Shown here: positions 37,291 to 46,979 of the stretch, one piece after another
Layout: every line of letters starts with the position of its first letter
Numbering within the stretch: position 1 is the first letter of the stretch
Assembly: GCA_905221605.1 (NCBI GenBank)
Contig: CAJNDS010001779.1
Coordinates: 237,146 to 301,145 of the forward strand
Direction of reading: 5' to 3'
Source of the DNA: Symbiodinium natans
Lineage: Eukaryota; Sar; Dinophyceae; Suessiales; Symbiodiniaceae
DNA length: 64,000 bases
Program-made: the position numbers and the translations under genes
Notes under the pieces: model-generated
The model's input: only the letters and a program-made list of their open reading frames with translations
Databases searched by the model: none
Told to the model about the DNA's origin: nothing

Positions 37291-37378
37291 TTCCTTTTGG
37301 GGTTGAGGTTGTCCTTTGCCACTGGAGGTAGCGCGGGTGGAGCAGGAACCTGTCACATGGAAAGGGGTCGAGTGTGTA
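37291..37378 (-). CDS. Candidate exon starting at a MITE end
   Basis: It reads YTLDPFPCDRFLLHPRYLQW then QRTTSTPKG. It begins right after CCGCCAAG, the terminus of the family-1 element, and ends GGAA/GTAATGC. An inner acceptor (GTGACAG, 37349) gives PAPPALPPVAKDNLNPKRK instead. Confidence 0.52.
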
Positions 37379-37622
37379 CTTGGCGGTTCATGGGTACTTA
37401 TAACCCCAATTATAAGTCTACTTACGTGAAAGTAATGGACATCAGTGAGAAGATGTGGAGAGCGACTCAATACATTGATGGAGGGGCGAAACAGGTATGA
37501 ATGGCACCGAAATTGCTTAGAAACCTCGATCAGCCACTTATAACTACTTAGAGGACTTAGGGGACTTCGGGGCTTATAAGTTATAATTGGGGTTATAAGT
37601 ACCCTGCACCTCCAAGTAGGTC
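37379..37622. mobile_element. MITE family 1 carrying an insertion, acting as an intron
   Basis: Intact outer arms (CTTGGCGGTTCATGGGTACT and GGTTATAAGTACC...CCTCCAAG) enclose about 110 bp of foreign sequence (about 37425-37535) with no match to the family. Candidate exons touch both ends. Confidence 0.75.
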
Positions 37623-37673
37623 GAGAAGGAGCTCTTCCAATCCCCGTAAAATCCTCCTGGGAACTACTCGATC
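37623..37673 (-). CDS. Candidate exon
   Basis: It reads SSSSQEDFTGIGRAPS between GGATTCAG and a GA donor (CTC/GACCTACTTGGAGG), where the intron opens with the MITE terminus. Confidence 0.47.
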
Positions 37674-37717
37674 CTGAATCCAAAACCCTCAAACCACGGT
37701 GGTCTGCTGGGGTTCAC

Positions 37718-37794
37718 CAAGAAAACGCGAGCAGTTTGCAACTGGGTCGAGGTCCCTCTTGGCAAGTCAACTCCCAAAGAGCACAAAGCGTGGT
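37718..37794 (-). CDS. Candidate exon
   Basis: It reads TTLCALWELTCQEGPRPSCK then LLAFS, from GGAACAG to TTG/GTGAACC. Confidence 0.47.
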
Positions 37795-37964
37795 CTGTTC
37801 CCAGGTTCCCGAAGCCCCAAGTTGCCAGGGTTGCGGGGCCCTCTCAATTCCCTCATTATTATCATTATTATAATATAATAAACATAATTCTTCTTATCCT
37901 CAACCCTAGCAACCTACATGCTAAGCCCTCTTAACCCCCCAACACCGAAAACCCGAACACCTAC

Positions 37965-38035
37965 CGGCCGATGGGGGCACGGCGGCATGCAACAACATGG
38001 CCGACTGCCTGCGGAGCTGCTTGAGGCAAGGGCAT
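37965..38035 (-). CDS. Candidate exon with GTAGGT donor
   Basis: It reads MPLPQAAPQAVGHVVACRRA then PIG, after CAGCGAAG. Confidence 0.55.
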
Positions 38036-38402
38036 CTTCGCTGCTGGTACCTGGGTTGATTCTTGGAGATTAGGGTTCGGGGGGTTTTGGGGTTTACAGG
38101 GGGTTCAGGGTTCAGGGTTATGCAGGTTTAAGGGCTTAGAGGGGCTTCGGGGGGTTTAAGGGCTTCGGGGGTGTGTGCGGTTTAGGGGCTAAGGCTTAAA
38201 AGGGCTTCGGCTGCTGTAGGCCCAGATTGAGGGTTTGGGTTCACAGCGCTTAGGTTGGTGCGGCATGTTTAGGGCTTAGGGCTTAGGGCTTATAGGGTTT
38301 AGGGTTTAGGGTTTAGGGTTTAGGGTTTAGGGTTTAGGGTTTAGGGTTTAGGGTTTAGGGTTTAGGGTTTAGGGTTGAGGGTTTCCCCAACACGCCCTGA
38401 AC

Positions 38403-38443
38403 CCTGAGGCCTTCGGCAGCGCAGGAGATGCCATTTCGCTGTC
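38403..38443 (-). CDS. Candidate exon
   Basis: It reads QRNGISCAAEGL between CGGCTAG and CAGG/GTTCAGGG. Confidence 0.42.
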
Positions 38444-38511
38444 CTAGCCGTCGCAGTTTAGAGTGTAGGATTCATCCTAGGGCATGGGGTTTAGGGTGGC
38501 GGGCCACCTGA

Positions 38512-38600
38512 TACTAACAGTCCTTTAGTAGGGCAATAAGGGGATACTACAATCCCTATTCAGGAGCTGTTCGTCTAAAGGGGAACATCCCAACCCTGTA
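38512..38600. mobile_element. MITE-like element, family 5
   Basis: On minus it runs from GTTGGGATGTTCCCC to GGACTGTTAGTATCAG, so it could itself provide GT and AG. Confidence 0.65.
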
Positions 38601-38639
38601 AACCCTAAACCCGAAACCCAAAATCCTACACCCCCAAAG

Positions 38640-38690
38640 TCCTTGAACCCCCTGAGGTCATGGAGTCGGCAGAGGGTTCCGCGGTCAAGG
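38640..38690 (-). CDS. Candidate exon, strand uncertain
   Basis: It reads LTAEPSADSMTSGGS, with a GA donor. The plus strand offers LNPLRSWSRQRVPRS. It is flanked by CCCTAAA-like and TTTAGGG repeats. Confidence 0.35.
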
Positions 38691-38804
38691 TTTAGGGTTT
38701 AGGGTTTAGGGCTTAGGGCTTAGGGCTTAGGGCTTAGGGTTTAGGGTTTAGGGTTTAGGGTTTAGGGTTTAGGGTTTAGGGTTTAGGGTTTAGGGTTAGG
38801 GGTC

Positions 38805-38856
38805 AGGAGTCCTCCGCTGCTGCGGCCCCCGCTTGGCATGCAGGCTCAGCGACCTC
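38805..38856 (-). CDS. Candidate exon, Ala-rich
   Basis: It reads EVAEPACQAGAAAAEDS between CCTGAGACAG and either a TGA stop or a GA donor (CCT/GACCCC). Confidence 0.5.
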
Positions 38857-38916
38857 CTGTCTCAGGGCGTCTGGTATAGGGACGAGTTGGTATAGGGTAG
38901 AAATCTCGCGTTATGG

Positions 38917-38993
38917 GTATAGGGTATAGGGTATAGGGTATAGGGTATAGGGTATAGGGTATAGGGTTTAGGGTTTAGGGTTTAGGGTTTAGG
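38917..38993. repeat. TATAGGG variant array joined to TTTAGGG
   Basis: About seven identical TATAGGG units precede TTTAGGG, another homogeneous variant block. Confidence 0.93.
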
Positions 38994-38999
38994 GTCTCC

Positions 39000-39320
39000 T
39001 ATAGGTTAAGGGTAGAGGGTACGAGGACAAAGGCTGAGGACTGAAAGCCTATGTGTGCATCCTTCAACACACAAATCCCCCCCTCCCCCCCACCCACCTC
39101 ACACCCCTTGAGGGGTATAAGGAGGGACCCCTAGGAGGGACGCCCTTAAGAGGGAGGCCTAATCATGTTCCCCCCCCCCTGACACACTGTAACCCTTAAA
39201 TTGACCTTCTATCGTCCCTCTATACCTAAGTCGCCCCTAAGTAACCCCCCCAATAAAACCTTGAGGTCCCTTATAAGGGTCCCTCACTTGGCCCCTTGAG
39301 CCCCACCACGCCCTGAACAC
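39000..39320. other. Spacer, C-rich
   Basis: C-rich stretches and GGAGGGACCCCTAGGAGGGA-type short repeats. No exon was seen. Confidence 0.35.
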
Positions 39321-39339
39321 TAAGCCCTAAACCCTAAAC

Positions 39340-39398
39340 CCCTCGCCAGACGCCTTCGGAGGTGCAAAAGCTGCAGCGGTCGCTCCATCTGTGCACTC
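39340..39398 (-). CDS. Candidate exon
   Basis: It reads CTDGATAAAFAPPKASGE to GAGGG/GTTTAG. The frame continues open upstream (HFGSLGKLCEE), so the acceptor may be further right. Confidence 0.5.
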
Positions 39399-39465
39399 CT
39401 CGCACAACTTACCCAGAGAGCCAAAATGCCCCTTCCTTAGGCGCTTAAACTACATAAGATCATCT

Positions 39466-39567
39466 GGGCGTTTCCGAAACTAGGGTACCTTATTGGGTCC
39501 TTACTATAAGGGAATCCGACTCTTTGGGGACTATATTTGGGGTTTCTTATGTTCGGAAACCCCCATC
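39466..39567. mobile_element. MITE-like element, family 6
   Basis: It has GGGCGTTTCCGAAACTAGGG at the left and TTATGTTCGGAAACCCCCA at the right. Confidence 0.75.
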
Positions 39568-39825
39568 TAAGAAACCATTATGCAGGCAAGAGCCTCACTT
39601 GAAGAGCATGGGGGCTCTTTGGGCTGTGCAACGCCTAAACCCGAGAAAACTAACCCCGAATATAGACATTCGTGGCAAATAGGGGTAGAGGGCTTAAACG
39701 GTTGAGGGCTTCGGGCCTACGGGGGTTGGGAAGGTGCGCGGGATTTATTGTTGCACTTTCTTCCTTCCGAAATGTCAGCTTTTGGGTTCCCCAACCCAGG
39801 AACCCTTCTTCAAACGTCCCTGCCG

Positions 39826-39890
39826 AGGAACTCTTCCCCCGAAGCTCCGAGCCCGACTCCGCAATCCGAAGCCCGAATCGGCTCCAGAAG
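39826..39890 (-). CDS. Candidate exon
   Basis: It reads LLEPIRASDCGVGLGASGEE then FLGRD, after GGTTTCCTCAG and before GAC/GTTTGAAG. Confidence 0.5.
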
Positions 39891-40039
39891 CTGAGGAAAC
39901 CCAATAAAGTTGATGCGTTTCCCTTTTTCCTTATTCTTGTCATTTAGTTCCTCCCAAAAGTTTTCTATGAGACAATCAGAAAGGCTATTCCCCAAAAAGG
40001 GGACAAAAGGTGGTACTGGGCAGCCCAGCAAAAAAAAGC

Positions 40040-40091
40040 CTGAAACTCGATGGTCCTGTGCATCCAGAAGAAACCGCTGGAGCTCCCGGGC
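40040..40091 (-). CDS. Candidate exon
   Basis: It reads ARELQRFLLDAQDHRVS between GTGGGCTGCAG and a GC donor. TTTAGGG starts at 40107. Confidence 0.53.
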
Positions 40092-40268
40092 CTGCAGCCC
40101 ACGAAGAGGGTTTAGGGTTTAGGGTTTAGGGTTTGGGGTTTGGGGTTTGGGGTTTGGGGTTTAGGGTGAGTTACGCAGCGTCTGGGGTTTGGGGTTCAGG
40201 CTTTCGGGTTTGGAGCTGACGGCTTAGCATTTTGGGTTTTAGGGTCTAAGGATTTGGGGTTTGCAGGC

Positions 40269-40313
40269 AATTAGCCGAAGCCCTGAACTGCTTGCTGCTT
40301 GGAGACTCTGAGT
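40269..40313 (-). CDS. Candidate exon
   Basis: It reads DSESPSSKQFRASAN between ATCTGGTAG and a GC donor. Confidence 0.38.
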
Positions 40314-40552
40314 CTACCAGATGAACTAGCCCCGAAATATCCACTCCAATAAACTTGAAGTCCCTAAACCTTATGAGCCCTGTAAAACCTGAACAAACAA
40401 AGACACGTCAACCGCTCCCACGGCTCAAGCAAAAAACATTCAAATTCTCCATGGGCCTACAATTGTTGCAGTACTGCGAGACCCTAACCCTCAACCTTGA
40501 GAACTCTAAACTCTAAACCCTAAACGCACATCTAGTTAATAGCTATATATGC

Positions 40553-40662
40553 ATACTTGGAGTTCATGGCTACTTTATAGGTAGGGTTGTAAGTAGGGTA
40601 GCTATGGTCATAACTCCATGTAGGCCGACTTCTAAGTACCCATGAAGCCCCCCAAGGGCAGC
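40553..40662. mobile_element. MITE-like element, family 1
   Basis: ATACTTGGAGTTCATGGCTA to GTACCCATGAAGCCCCCCAAG; its right end abuts the exon at 40663. Confidence 0.75.
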
Positions 40663-40736
40663 CTGCGCTCTGATGCGGAAGATGTCGCGGATGCCGTGCG
40701 CCAATTGACCTGCCGGCTCTTGTGTCTGCTGTCTTG
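40663..40736 (-). CDS. Candidate exon at a MITE end
   Basis: It reads ARQQTQEPAGQLAHGIRDIF then RIRAQ. The GC donor lies within 10 bases of the family-1 terminus. Confidence 0.5.
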
Positions 40737-40868
40737 CTTCAAAAAACCCTAAACACCTTAGAACACATAGACCCCTCAACCCTAAAACCCTAAACCATAT
40801 AATTAGGACCATGGGACCATAAGTCTAACCCCTGAAACTTGCCGATTGGACCTGTGCCTTAAGAGCAC

Positions 40869-40998
40869 TTGGGGGTTTCAGGGCACTTGTAACCCCAAGT
40901 ATATCTGCACTTATAAGCCCCCCCTAAGTCCCCTAAGTAGGTCATCAGTTGGTTACAAGTAGACTTATAATTGGGGCTAGAAGTGCCCATATGAACCC
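40869..40998. mobile_element. MITE-like element, family 1
   Basis: Long copy with CTTGGGGGTTTCAGGGCACT at the left and AATTGGGGCTAGAAGTGCCC at the right. Confidence 0.75.
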
Positions 40999-41023
40999 TC
41001 TGAACCCTAAACCCTAAACCCTA

Positions 41024-41098
41024 CACCAGGTCATAAGTAGGCTTCTAATTGGGTTTTTAAGTACCCATGAACCTCCGAGCACTGCCACCCTCGATGTC
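41024..41098. mobile_element. Half copy of MITE family 1 attached to CCCTAAA
   Basis: Only the right arm (TAATTGGGTTTTTAAGTACC, CATGAACCTCCGAG) remains. It follows a CCCTAAA patch, matching the half copy at 19385 in reverse. Confidence 0.65.
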
Positions 41099-41137
41099 CG
41101 CATTGAGACACTCCTTCCTTCGCAGAAACATGGCCGG
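41099..41137 (-). CDS. Candidate exon
   Basis: It reads PAMFLRRKECLNA then DIE, to GAGG/GTGGCAGTGC. The acceptor is CGCATCGAG beside TTTAGGG. The intron's first bases run into the family-1 end. Confidence 0.53.
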
Positions 41138-41304
41138 CTCGATGCGGGGTTTAGGGTTTAGGGTTTAGGGTTTAGGGTTTAGGGTTTAGGCTTTCGGGTT
41201 TAGGGTTTAGGGGGTACGAAAAGCCTCTTTGGAACACCCTGAAACCCTAAACCCCAAACCCTAAGGTATCCGGCGTCGGGTCTCGGAGCTGCAGTACTGT
41301 TAAC

Positions 41305-41336
41305 CCTTCAACACAAGGACTTGCTGGCTCCCTTGG
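41305..41336 (-). CDS. Candidate micro-exon
   Basis: It reads QGSQQVLVLK between CTAAGTGCAG and AAGG/GTTAAC. Confidence 0.42.
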
Positions 41337-41384
41337 CTGCACTTAGCAGGGTTTAGGGTTTAGGGTTTAGGGTCTAGGGCTTAT

Positions 41385-41451
41385 TAAGAAACCCAATAAA
41401 CCCAAAAAGGCTAAGAATCTAAAGTTACGGTAAAGCACCACAAAGCTCCTC
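41385..41451. repeat. Copy 1 of a dispersed 65-bp repeat
   Basis: CCAATAAACCCAAAAAGGCT with TCTAAAGTTACGGTAAAGCA matches 46700-46780 at about 85 percent by eye. Confidence 0.75.
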
Positions 41452-41663
41452 AACGCCTCAAATCTCCTTCGCCCTTTGAACCTTACCCCCCCCCCCCTTG
41501 CCCCCACATGTGTTACTCCCAATCACTCCTGAGCAGTTTCAACTTTCAACTTTCAACCCTAAACCCCAAACCCCAAACCTTAAACCCTAAACCCTAAACC
41601 CTAAACCCTAAGCCTAAGCCTAAGCCCTAGACCATAAACCCTCAACACATGTTGCAATGGGAC

Positions 41664-41721
41664 CCAACTGCCTCGAAATCCGCCCTCACAGAGGAGACTT
41701 GGCTCGTCAATGTCCTTCGGC
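41664..41721 (-). CDS. Candidate exon
   Basis: It reads PKDIDEPSLLCEGGFRGSW between GCCCCAG and TTGG/GTCCC. CCCTAAA-type repeats lie on its left. Confidence 0.55.
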
Positions 41722-41759
41722 CTGGGGCGTCAAAGGATTTGCGGCTTAAGGGTTTCAGT

Positions 41760-42420
41760 GTAGGGCTTAGGGCTTGAGGAATTTAAGGATTCTGTGTTTA
41801 AGGTTTTGGGGTTTGCAGATGTCAGGGGTAGGGTTTAGGGGTAGGGCTTGGGGAATCTAAGGAGGTTTGGGTTTCGGGATCTAGGGGTTTGGGCGTTTAG
41901 GGTCTAGAGTGTTTTGGGCGATTTGGGGGTGTAGGGTGCGGGCTTTATGGGTTTGGAGGTCTGGGAGTTTAGGAGTTGGGGGTTCACAAGGTTCAGGTCG
42001 TGCGGGTCAAAGCATTTGGGGGTTTGGGGGGTTGGGGCTTCTGGGGTTTTGAGGCTTAGGCTCTTAGGGGTCCAGGCGTGCTCAAGTTTATTCAAGCATT
42101 GCCCTAGTTTAGGGTTTAGGGTTTAGGGTTTAGGGTTTAGGGTCTAGGGTTTAGGGTTCTAGTCAACTCCACAATGTACTATACTCCCTATGCACTACCT
42201 AAAAAAGCAGCCGCACCCAGGATCCCTCAGTGGTCAAAACTGTCATATCTAGCCGTGCGGCACAAACGCTTCGTGAGAGGAGGCAGCCCAAACACCCTTC
42301 TCCAAGTATAAGCCATGACAGTTCCCACATCCCGTGTGGCCTAAGGACCTAACAAAGATAAGTGAGTGTGCCCCCCCTCTCCCGAGCATGGCTCACACAC
42401 GGGTTGCAAAGAGGTCCTGA
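41760..42420. other. Spacer, T/G-rich then unique
   Basis: Degenerate TTTAGGG to 42100, an array at 42105-42160, then unique sequence with no supported exon. Confidence 0.35.
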
Positions 42421-42424
42421 AAAC

Positions 42425-42464
42425 CTCGGAGTCTCTTCAGCTTGCAAACTTGTGGCATCTACGA
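42425..42464 (-). CDS. Candidate exon starting at a MITE end
   Basis: It reads VDATSLQAEETP. Its acceptor is CCTCCAAG, the exact end of the family-1 element, and its donor CCGAG/GTTTTCAGG. Confidence 0.53.
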
Positions 42465-42590
42465 CTTGGAGGTTCAGGGTACTTCTAACCCCAATTATGT
42501 CTGCACTTATAAGTCCCCCCTAAGTCCTCTAAGTAGGCTATACGTAGACTTAGAATTAGGGTTGTACATAAGTACCCGTGAACCTCGAAT
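42465..42590. mobile_element. MITE family 1 forming most of an intron
   Basis: A full-length copy. Its left end gives the AG acceptor. The donor of the preceding exon (42614) is 24 bases past its right end. Confidence 0.82.
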
Positions 42591-42613
42591 AATGTGTTTG
42601 TGCAAGCAATTAC

Positions 42614-42644
42614 AGGGTGCATGCTGAAGGCCCCGTCCCTGCGT
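42614..42644 (-). CDS. Candidate micro-exon
   Basis: It reads TQGRGLQHAP between CACTACTTCAG and CCCT/GTAATTGC. Confidence 0.47.
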
Positions 42645-42996
42645 CTGAAGTAGTGTGAGAAACAAAAGCAAAAGACGGTCAACACGAATAGAAGAACCAA
42701 CGCGCTTCAGCACGTGGGGCTTCTGGTTATGCTGTTTTTTTCGAGCGCTTTTGGTGGCTTGAGGTGTAGGGTTTAGGGGGAATGAAGGGTGAAATTTGGA
42801 CATGAACTGCAGCCCTCCCCTCAAAGCGCAGTCCTTGTGTGATGAGGCCCGGTGCTCTGAGGAGGGCTTCCGGTTTAGGGTCTAGAGACTGCAAGGTATA
42901 GGTCTAACCCGAAACCCTAACCCCAAACCCTGAACCCTGAATCCTAAACCCTGAACCCGAAACCCTGAACCCTAAACCCTAAACCCACCCCCACAC

Positions 42997-43113
42997 CCCG
43001 AATCCCGAAGCCGCCAAACTCCGAGCCTGAAGCCCCCCCCGTTCAGACGGCTTAAGCCACTGAGGCCACCACATTTCCGCCAGTGGTGGAGTGCCCTCCT
43101 CACACCGTGTGGG
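42997..43113 (-). CDS. Candidate exon
   Basis: It reads PTRCEEGTPPLAEMWWPQWL then KPSERGGLQARSLAASGF over 117 nt, from GCCCCCCAAG to GGG/GTGTGGGG. An 8-C run in it encodes Gly-Gly in frame. Confidence 0.6.
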
Positions 43114-43226
43114 CTTGGGGGGCTTCAGGGTTTAGGTTTTAGGGTTCAGGGTTTAGGGTTTAGGGTTAGGGGAGGGGGGGGGTGGGTAGGGCCGTACCTA
43201 GCCAAGTTTAAGAGGAGCAAGACTAC

Positions 43227-43318
43227 CATGCCCCAAAATGCGTTGCAGTCAAGGCTACTCAGCAGCTGTGCATCCAGTAGTTGAAGGTCTAAGGGGGGAG
43301 CCTCCAGCTTCATGATGG
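43227..43318 (-). CDS. Candidate exon
   Basis: It reads IMKLEAPPLDLQLLDAQLLS then SLDCNAFWGM, from CCCAGCCCTAG to GCATG/GTAGTC. It is leucine-rich and amphipathic. It contains an ATG. Confidence 0.6.
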
Positions 43319-43521
43319 CTAGGGCTGGGAGGGTGTGGGCTTTGGGGTTTTAAGATCTATCTCTGCTACTTATCCTACTACGCAGCCTCCTCCTGCTACG
43401 AGAATTCCTGCCTTGCTCCACAGAGACCCAGCACCAACAAAGCGGAGGAGGTATTTCAGGAATCTTAGGGAAGCTTGGGCAGGGAAACTGGTGGTTAATC
43501 TTACTTTCTGTTATACTTGTT

Positions 43522-44095
<574 letters not shown>

Positions 44096-44136
44096 ATTAC
44101 TAAAATTTCCTCCTAGATGCTGCTGGGCCCCGAAGC

Positions 44137-44196
44137 CTGGGAAGCACATTGTCCAGTCGACTCCATCGCAGAAGCCTCCTCTGGGGCCTCATCGCT
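44137..44196 (-). CDS. Candidate exon, possibly terminal
   Basis: It reads SDEAPEEASAMESTGQCASQ after GGTGTGTTCAG. Either a GC donor follows, or the frame runs ASGPSSI to a TAG at 44114, which would end a gene. Confidence 0.55.
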
Positions 44197-44323
44197 CTGA
44201 ACACACCCCGACCCTAAACTGAACCCCGTGAACAGTGAACCCTAAACCCTAAACCCTAAACCCTAAACCCCAAACCCCAAACCCCAAACCCCAACCCCCA
44301 CCGCAGCACCCTGCACCCTGCAC

Positions 44324-44379
44324 CCCTCAATTTTTGTAACATTGTTCATCCCGACCGTGCCAGGCTGCAAGAGCTCGAC
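44324..44379 (-). CDS. Candidate exon
   Basis: It reads VELLQPGTVGMNNVTKIE between GCATTTAAAG and GAGGG/GTGCAGGG. Confidence 0.55.
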
Positions 44380-44536
44380 CTTTAAATGCTGGCTTTCTTC
44401 GGGCGTGGCTTAGCGGAGGGTCTAGGGCTCCGAACCCAAAACGCGCAGAAAGCAGGCCCCCAACAAAGAAAAAAGAAAATCCCAACAACCCTAAAGCCAC
44501 AAAAGACCCGCTTGCCCAAAAAAAACCAAAAGCCCT

Positions 44537-44754
44537 ACTTGGCGGGTCATGGCACTTATAAGTAAGGCTGTAGCTATCCTAGAACGGATTCTCTAACTTG
44601 CAACACTACTTGTAAGCACCCATGCTCTTGCTATCCGAAAGAAGCTACTCTAACTTGTAGCACTACTTGTAAGTACCCATGCTATAGCTATCCGAAAGAA
44701 GCTACTCTAACTTGCAACACTACTTGTAAGTACCCCATGAGTCTCCGAGCATGC
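44537..44754. mobile_element. MITE family 1 with internally triplicated arm
   Basis: The unit CTATCCGAAAGAAGCTACTC with TAACTTGCAACACTACTTGT and AAGTACCCATG occurs about three times in tandem before the normal terminus. An element that grew by slippage. Confidence 0.8.
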
Positions 44755-44831
44755 CCAGCAACAGAAGCGGCGCTACGGCTGCGCTCGGGCAAAGGGCCGC
44801 TGTGAGCCAGCGGCGGCTTCACATGCAACGA
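44755..44831 (-). CDS. Candidate exon between MITE and TA microsatellite
   Basis: It reads SLHVKPPLAHSGPLPERSRS then AASVAG. The acceptor is AATGTGCAG, and a GC donor (GCATGCTCGG) lies at the MITE end. Confidence 0.52.
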
Positions 44832-44837
44832 CTGCAC

Positions 44838-44925
44838 ATTATATATATATATATACATATATATGTGTATACAGATGTATATATATATATGTATATGTGT
44901 ATATATGTATATATATAAATTCTTT
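44838..44925. repeat. (TA)n-rich microsatellite
   Basis: Alternating TATATA and TGTATA runs. Confidence 0.93.
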
Positions 44926-44993
44926 ATACACGTGCTTATTTCAGCACTCCCCCCCCCCATTCCCTACAACCAGTCCCTAATCCCTAAAGTGAC

Positions 44994-45056
44994 GCTTAGT
45001 GCCATCACAACGTGCAGCTGCGCAACAGAAACCTTCAGCTTTCCGATAGAAAGCTG
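44994..45056 (-). CDS. Candidate exon
   Basis: It reads QLSIGKLKVSVAQLHVVMAL then S, from CCACATTCAG to AGC/GTCACTTTAGGG. Confidence 0.53.
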
Positions 45057-45127
45057 CTGAATGTGGCTTACCTTCAGCATACTCTCTAGCCATACTAAGT
45101 CCTGTTTAGGGTTCAGGGTTGGTGTTC

Positions 45128-45221
45128 TCCCTGAAACTAGCAGTCCTTAAGAATTAGGCATTATAGTAGGGGTCCTAGAATCCTCATAGTAAGGACTGTC
45201 AGTATAAGGGGGAACATCCCA
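45128..45221. mobile_element. MITE-like element, family 5
   Basis: It contains CTGAAACTAGCAGTCCTTAA and AGTATAAGGGGGAACATCCC. Its minus-strand 3' end GCTAGTTTCAG is a ready acceptor. Confidence 0.7.
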
Positions 45222-45259
45222 AGTTTAGGTCTTAGGAACCATCACATGCGCTTGAAGAC

Positions 45260-45313
45260 CTTGCGGTGGCAGGGCGGCAGTTCTTCTCACTCGCTCGGGC
45301 AATGTCAGGCATG
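45260..45313 (-). CDS. Candidate exon
   Basis: It reads MPDIARASEKNCRPATA between ACACTTAG and CAAG/GTCTTC. Confidence 0.5.
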
Positions 45314-45374
45314 CTAAGTGTTACAGCATGTGGTGTTTAGAGTTTAGGGTTTAGGGTTTAGGGTTTAGGGTTTA

Positions 45375-45780
45375 GGGTTTAGGATAATCCTAAACCACCC
45401 TCGTATAAATTACTGGTTCCCCGTTCCCTAGAAGTCCAAAATCTGACACATGCCCCTCAAGACTACTTTTCAAGGTGCCAAGACTCATGAAATTCTAATT
45501 AGGGTCCGGATCCTCTGAACTAAGGGGTGGTTCCTCAATGACTCGCAAGGATTCGGGTTCTCCGCGCTTAGATTCTCATTGTTTTGAATGCAAATGCGAT
45601 GTGTAATTGTTGTCGTTACGATTGTAAGCCGACTAATTGGATTGCGATTCGACCGTAAACAGAACCGAACTGCTTTGGGTAAGGCTTCAATTAGACTTCA
45701 TCGGATTGCTTATTAATGATTTGAAAACCCACAAGTTAAACTGCATTGGATGATTAACAAGTGATTTGAAAACCCACAAA
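45375..45780. other. Spacer, no exon seen
   Basis: Unique AT-richer sequence. A 22-bp phrase GTGATTTGAAAACCCACAA is repeated at 45717 and 45761. Confidence 0.35.
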
Positions 45781-45783
45781 TGC

Positions 45784-45828
45784 AGCTTCTTCTGTGCAGC
45801 GCAGGGCATGGCAATAGTGTTGGGCAGG
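45784..45828 (-). CDS. Candidate exon
   Basis: It reads LPNTIAMPCAAQKK between TTGAGTAG and a GC donor. Confidence 0.4.
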
Positions 45829-46189
45829 CTACTCAAGCCGTACAGTGGTTTCGGGTTTAGGGTCCCCAAAGCCTGAGCATGCCCCTTCACCCTTAAAATC
45901 AATCCCCAGCCCCAGCGCCTCAACCCAGAAATGCTTCTGGACCCCAAAACCTAACACCCTAAACCCTAAACTCTAAACCCTAAACTTCCTGAGCCCCCAA
46001 ACGCGCAACCTCCACGCCCGAACTGCGCCAAACACTTTGGTTCGGCATCCAGTAGCTTAGACTAAACCCCAAACCCGAAACCCTAAACCCTAAACCCTCG
46101 AAGAAGGAGGGTTTGAGCTTTTGGGATTGGGGTTTTAGGGGGTTTGCCAGAAAAAAAAACTACATCCAAAACCCTGAACCCTATCCTAC

Positions 46190-46239
46190 TGGCTGCTCAC
46201 TGCTCCCTCCTGGGATCCTCCTGCAGAAGATGCGGCTCG
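46190..46239 (-). CDS. Candidate exon
   Basis: It reads RAASSAGGSQEGAVSS between CGAATCCCCAG and CCA/GTAGGAT. The plus strand also has a fine acceptor (CCTCCTGGGATCCTCCTGCAG). Confidence 0.45.
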
Positions 46240-46412
46240 CTGGGGATTCGGGGGTTTTTTGGTTTAGGGGTTTTTGGGTTTAGGGTTTCGAGTTTGGGGG
46301 CCAACCGTTGGCGGCCAACCCTAGCATTCGTGGGAGGTTATAAGTTTTAGGGGCTTAGGGTTTGAAGAGTTAGGATATTTGGAGTTTAGGAATCGGGGCT
46401 TATGCTTTTCAC

Positions 46413-46494
46413 GTCCCGAAGACAGCAGAAAACGAAATGAACTGCCCCGTCATGCTGCTCGTAGCAACGCTCCGCTGCTCCCACGCCTACCAGC
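46413..46494 (-). CDS. Candidate exon
   Basis: It reads LVGVGAAERCYEQHDGAVHF then VFCCLRD, from GGATTGCAG to GAC/GTGAAAAG. Confidence 0.53.
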
Positions 46495-46699
46495 CTGCAA
46501 TCCACACAGTGAAATGTTCGAAGGTGTATTTCGGCTGGCGTATTCGTGTACGGTATATTTGTATGTCGGAAAAAGTGAGCTGAGCCCCGGCACGCCAGGT
46601 TTGCACATAGGGGGAGTTCCGATTTTAGGGGTACCTTATTCGGGTCCTCTTTATAAGGGAATCCTACCCTGGCTGCACTTAAGAGGGTCGCTAAAGATG

Positions 46700-46780
46700 A
46701 AAATTTTTAGCTGCCTTACTAGGAAACCCCATAAACCCAACAAGGCTAAGGATCTAAAGTTACAGTAAAGCACCACAAAG
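46700..46780. repeat. Copy 2 of the dispersed 65-bp repeat
   Basis: AGGAAACCCCATAAACCCAA with TCTAAAGTTACAGTAAAGCA; partner of 41385-41451. It is preceded by family-6-like sequence. Confidence 0.75.
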
Positions 46781-46799
46781 TATTTGGGGGAGGAGCAAT

Positions 46800-46905
46800 T
46801 CAGCATAAATGTTGGTCATTGTCAAGGCTCCGTTCTTAGCGGCGGTCGCCTCTGTTCCGGCCACGAGAGACCGCAGCGCGGAAACCACAAGTTGGCACAT
46901 GCACT
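46800..46905. CDS. Coding-like segment, strand undetermined
   Basis: The minus reading is QLVVSALRSLVAGTEATAAK. The plus reading MLVIVKAPFLAAVASVPATR runs from an ATG to a TGA. Borders do not decide. Confidence 0.3.
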
Positions 46906-46979
46906 GAACCCTAAACCCTAAACCCTAAACCTTAAACCTTAAACCCTAAACCCTAAACCCTAAACCCTAAACCCTAGAC

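Noticed and set aside
39400-39420. Possible relict spliced-leader sequence (CATTTTGGCTC on minus)
   Set aside because: Only 11 bases match the dinoflagellate leader I remember, and the same bases form an open reading (HFGSLGKLCEE) continuous with the exon at 39340.
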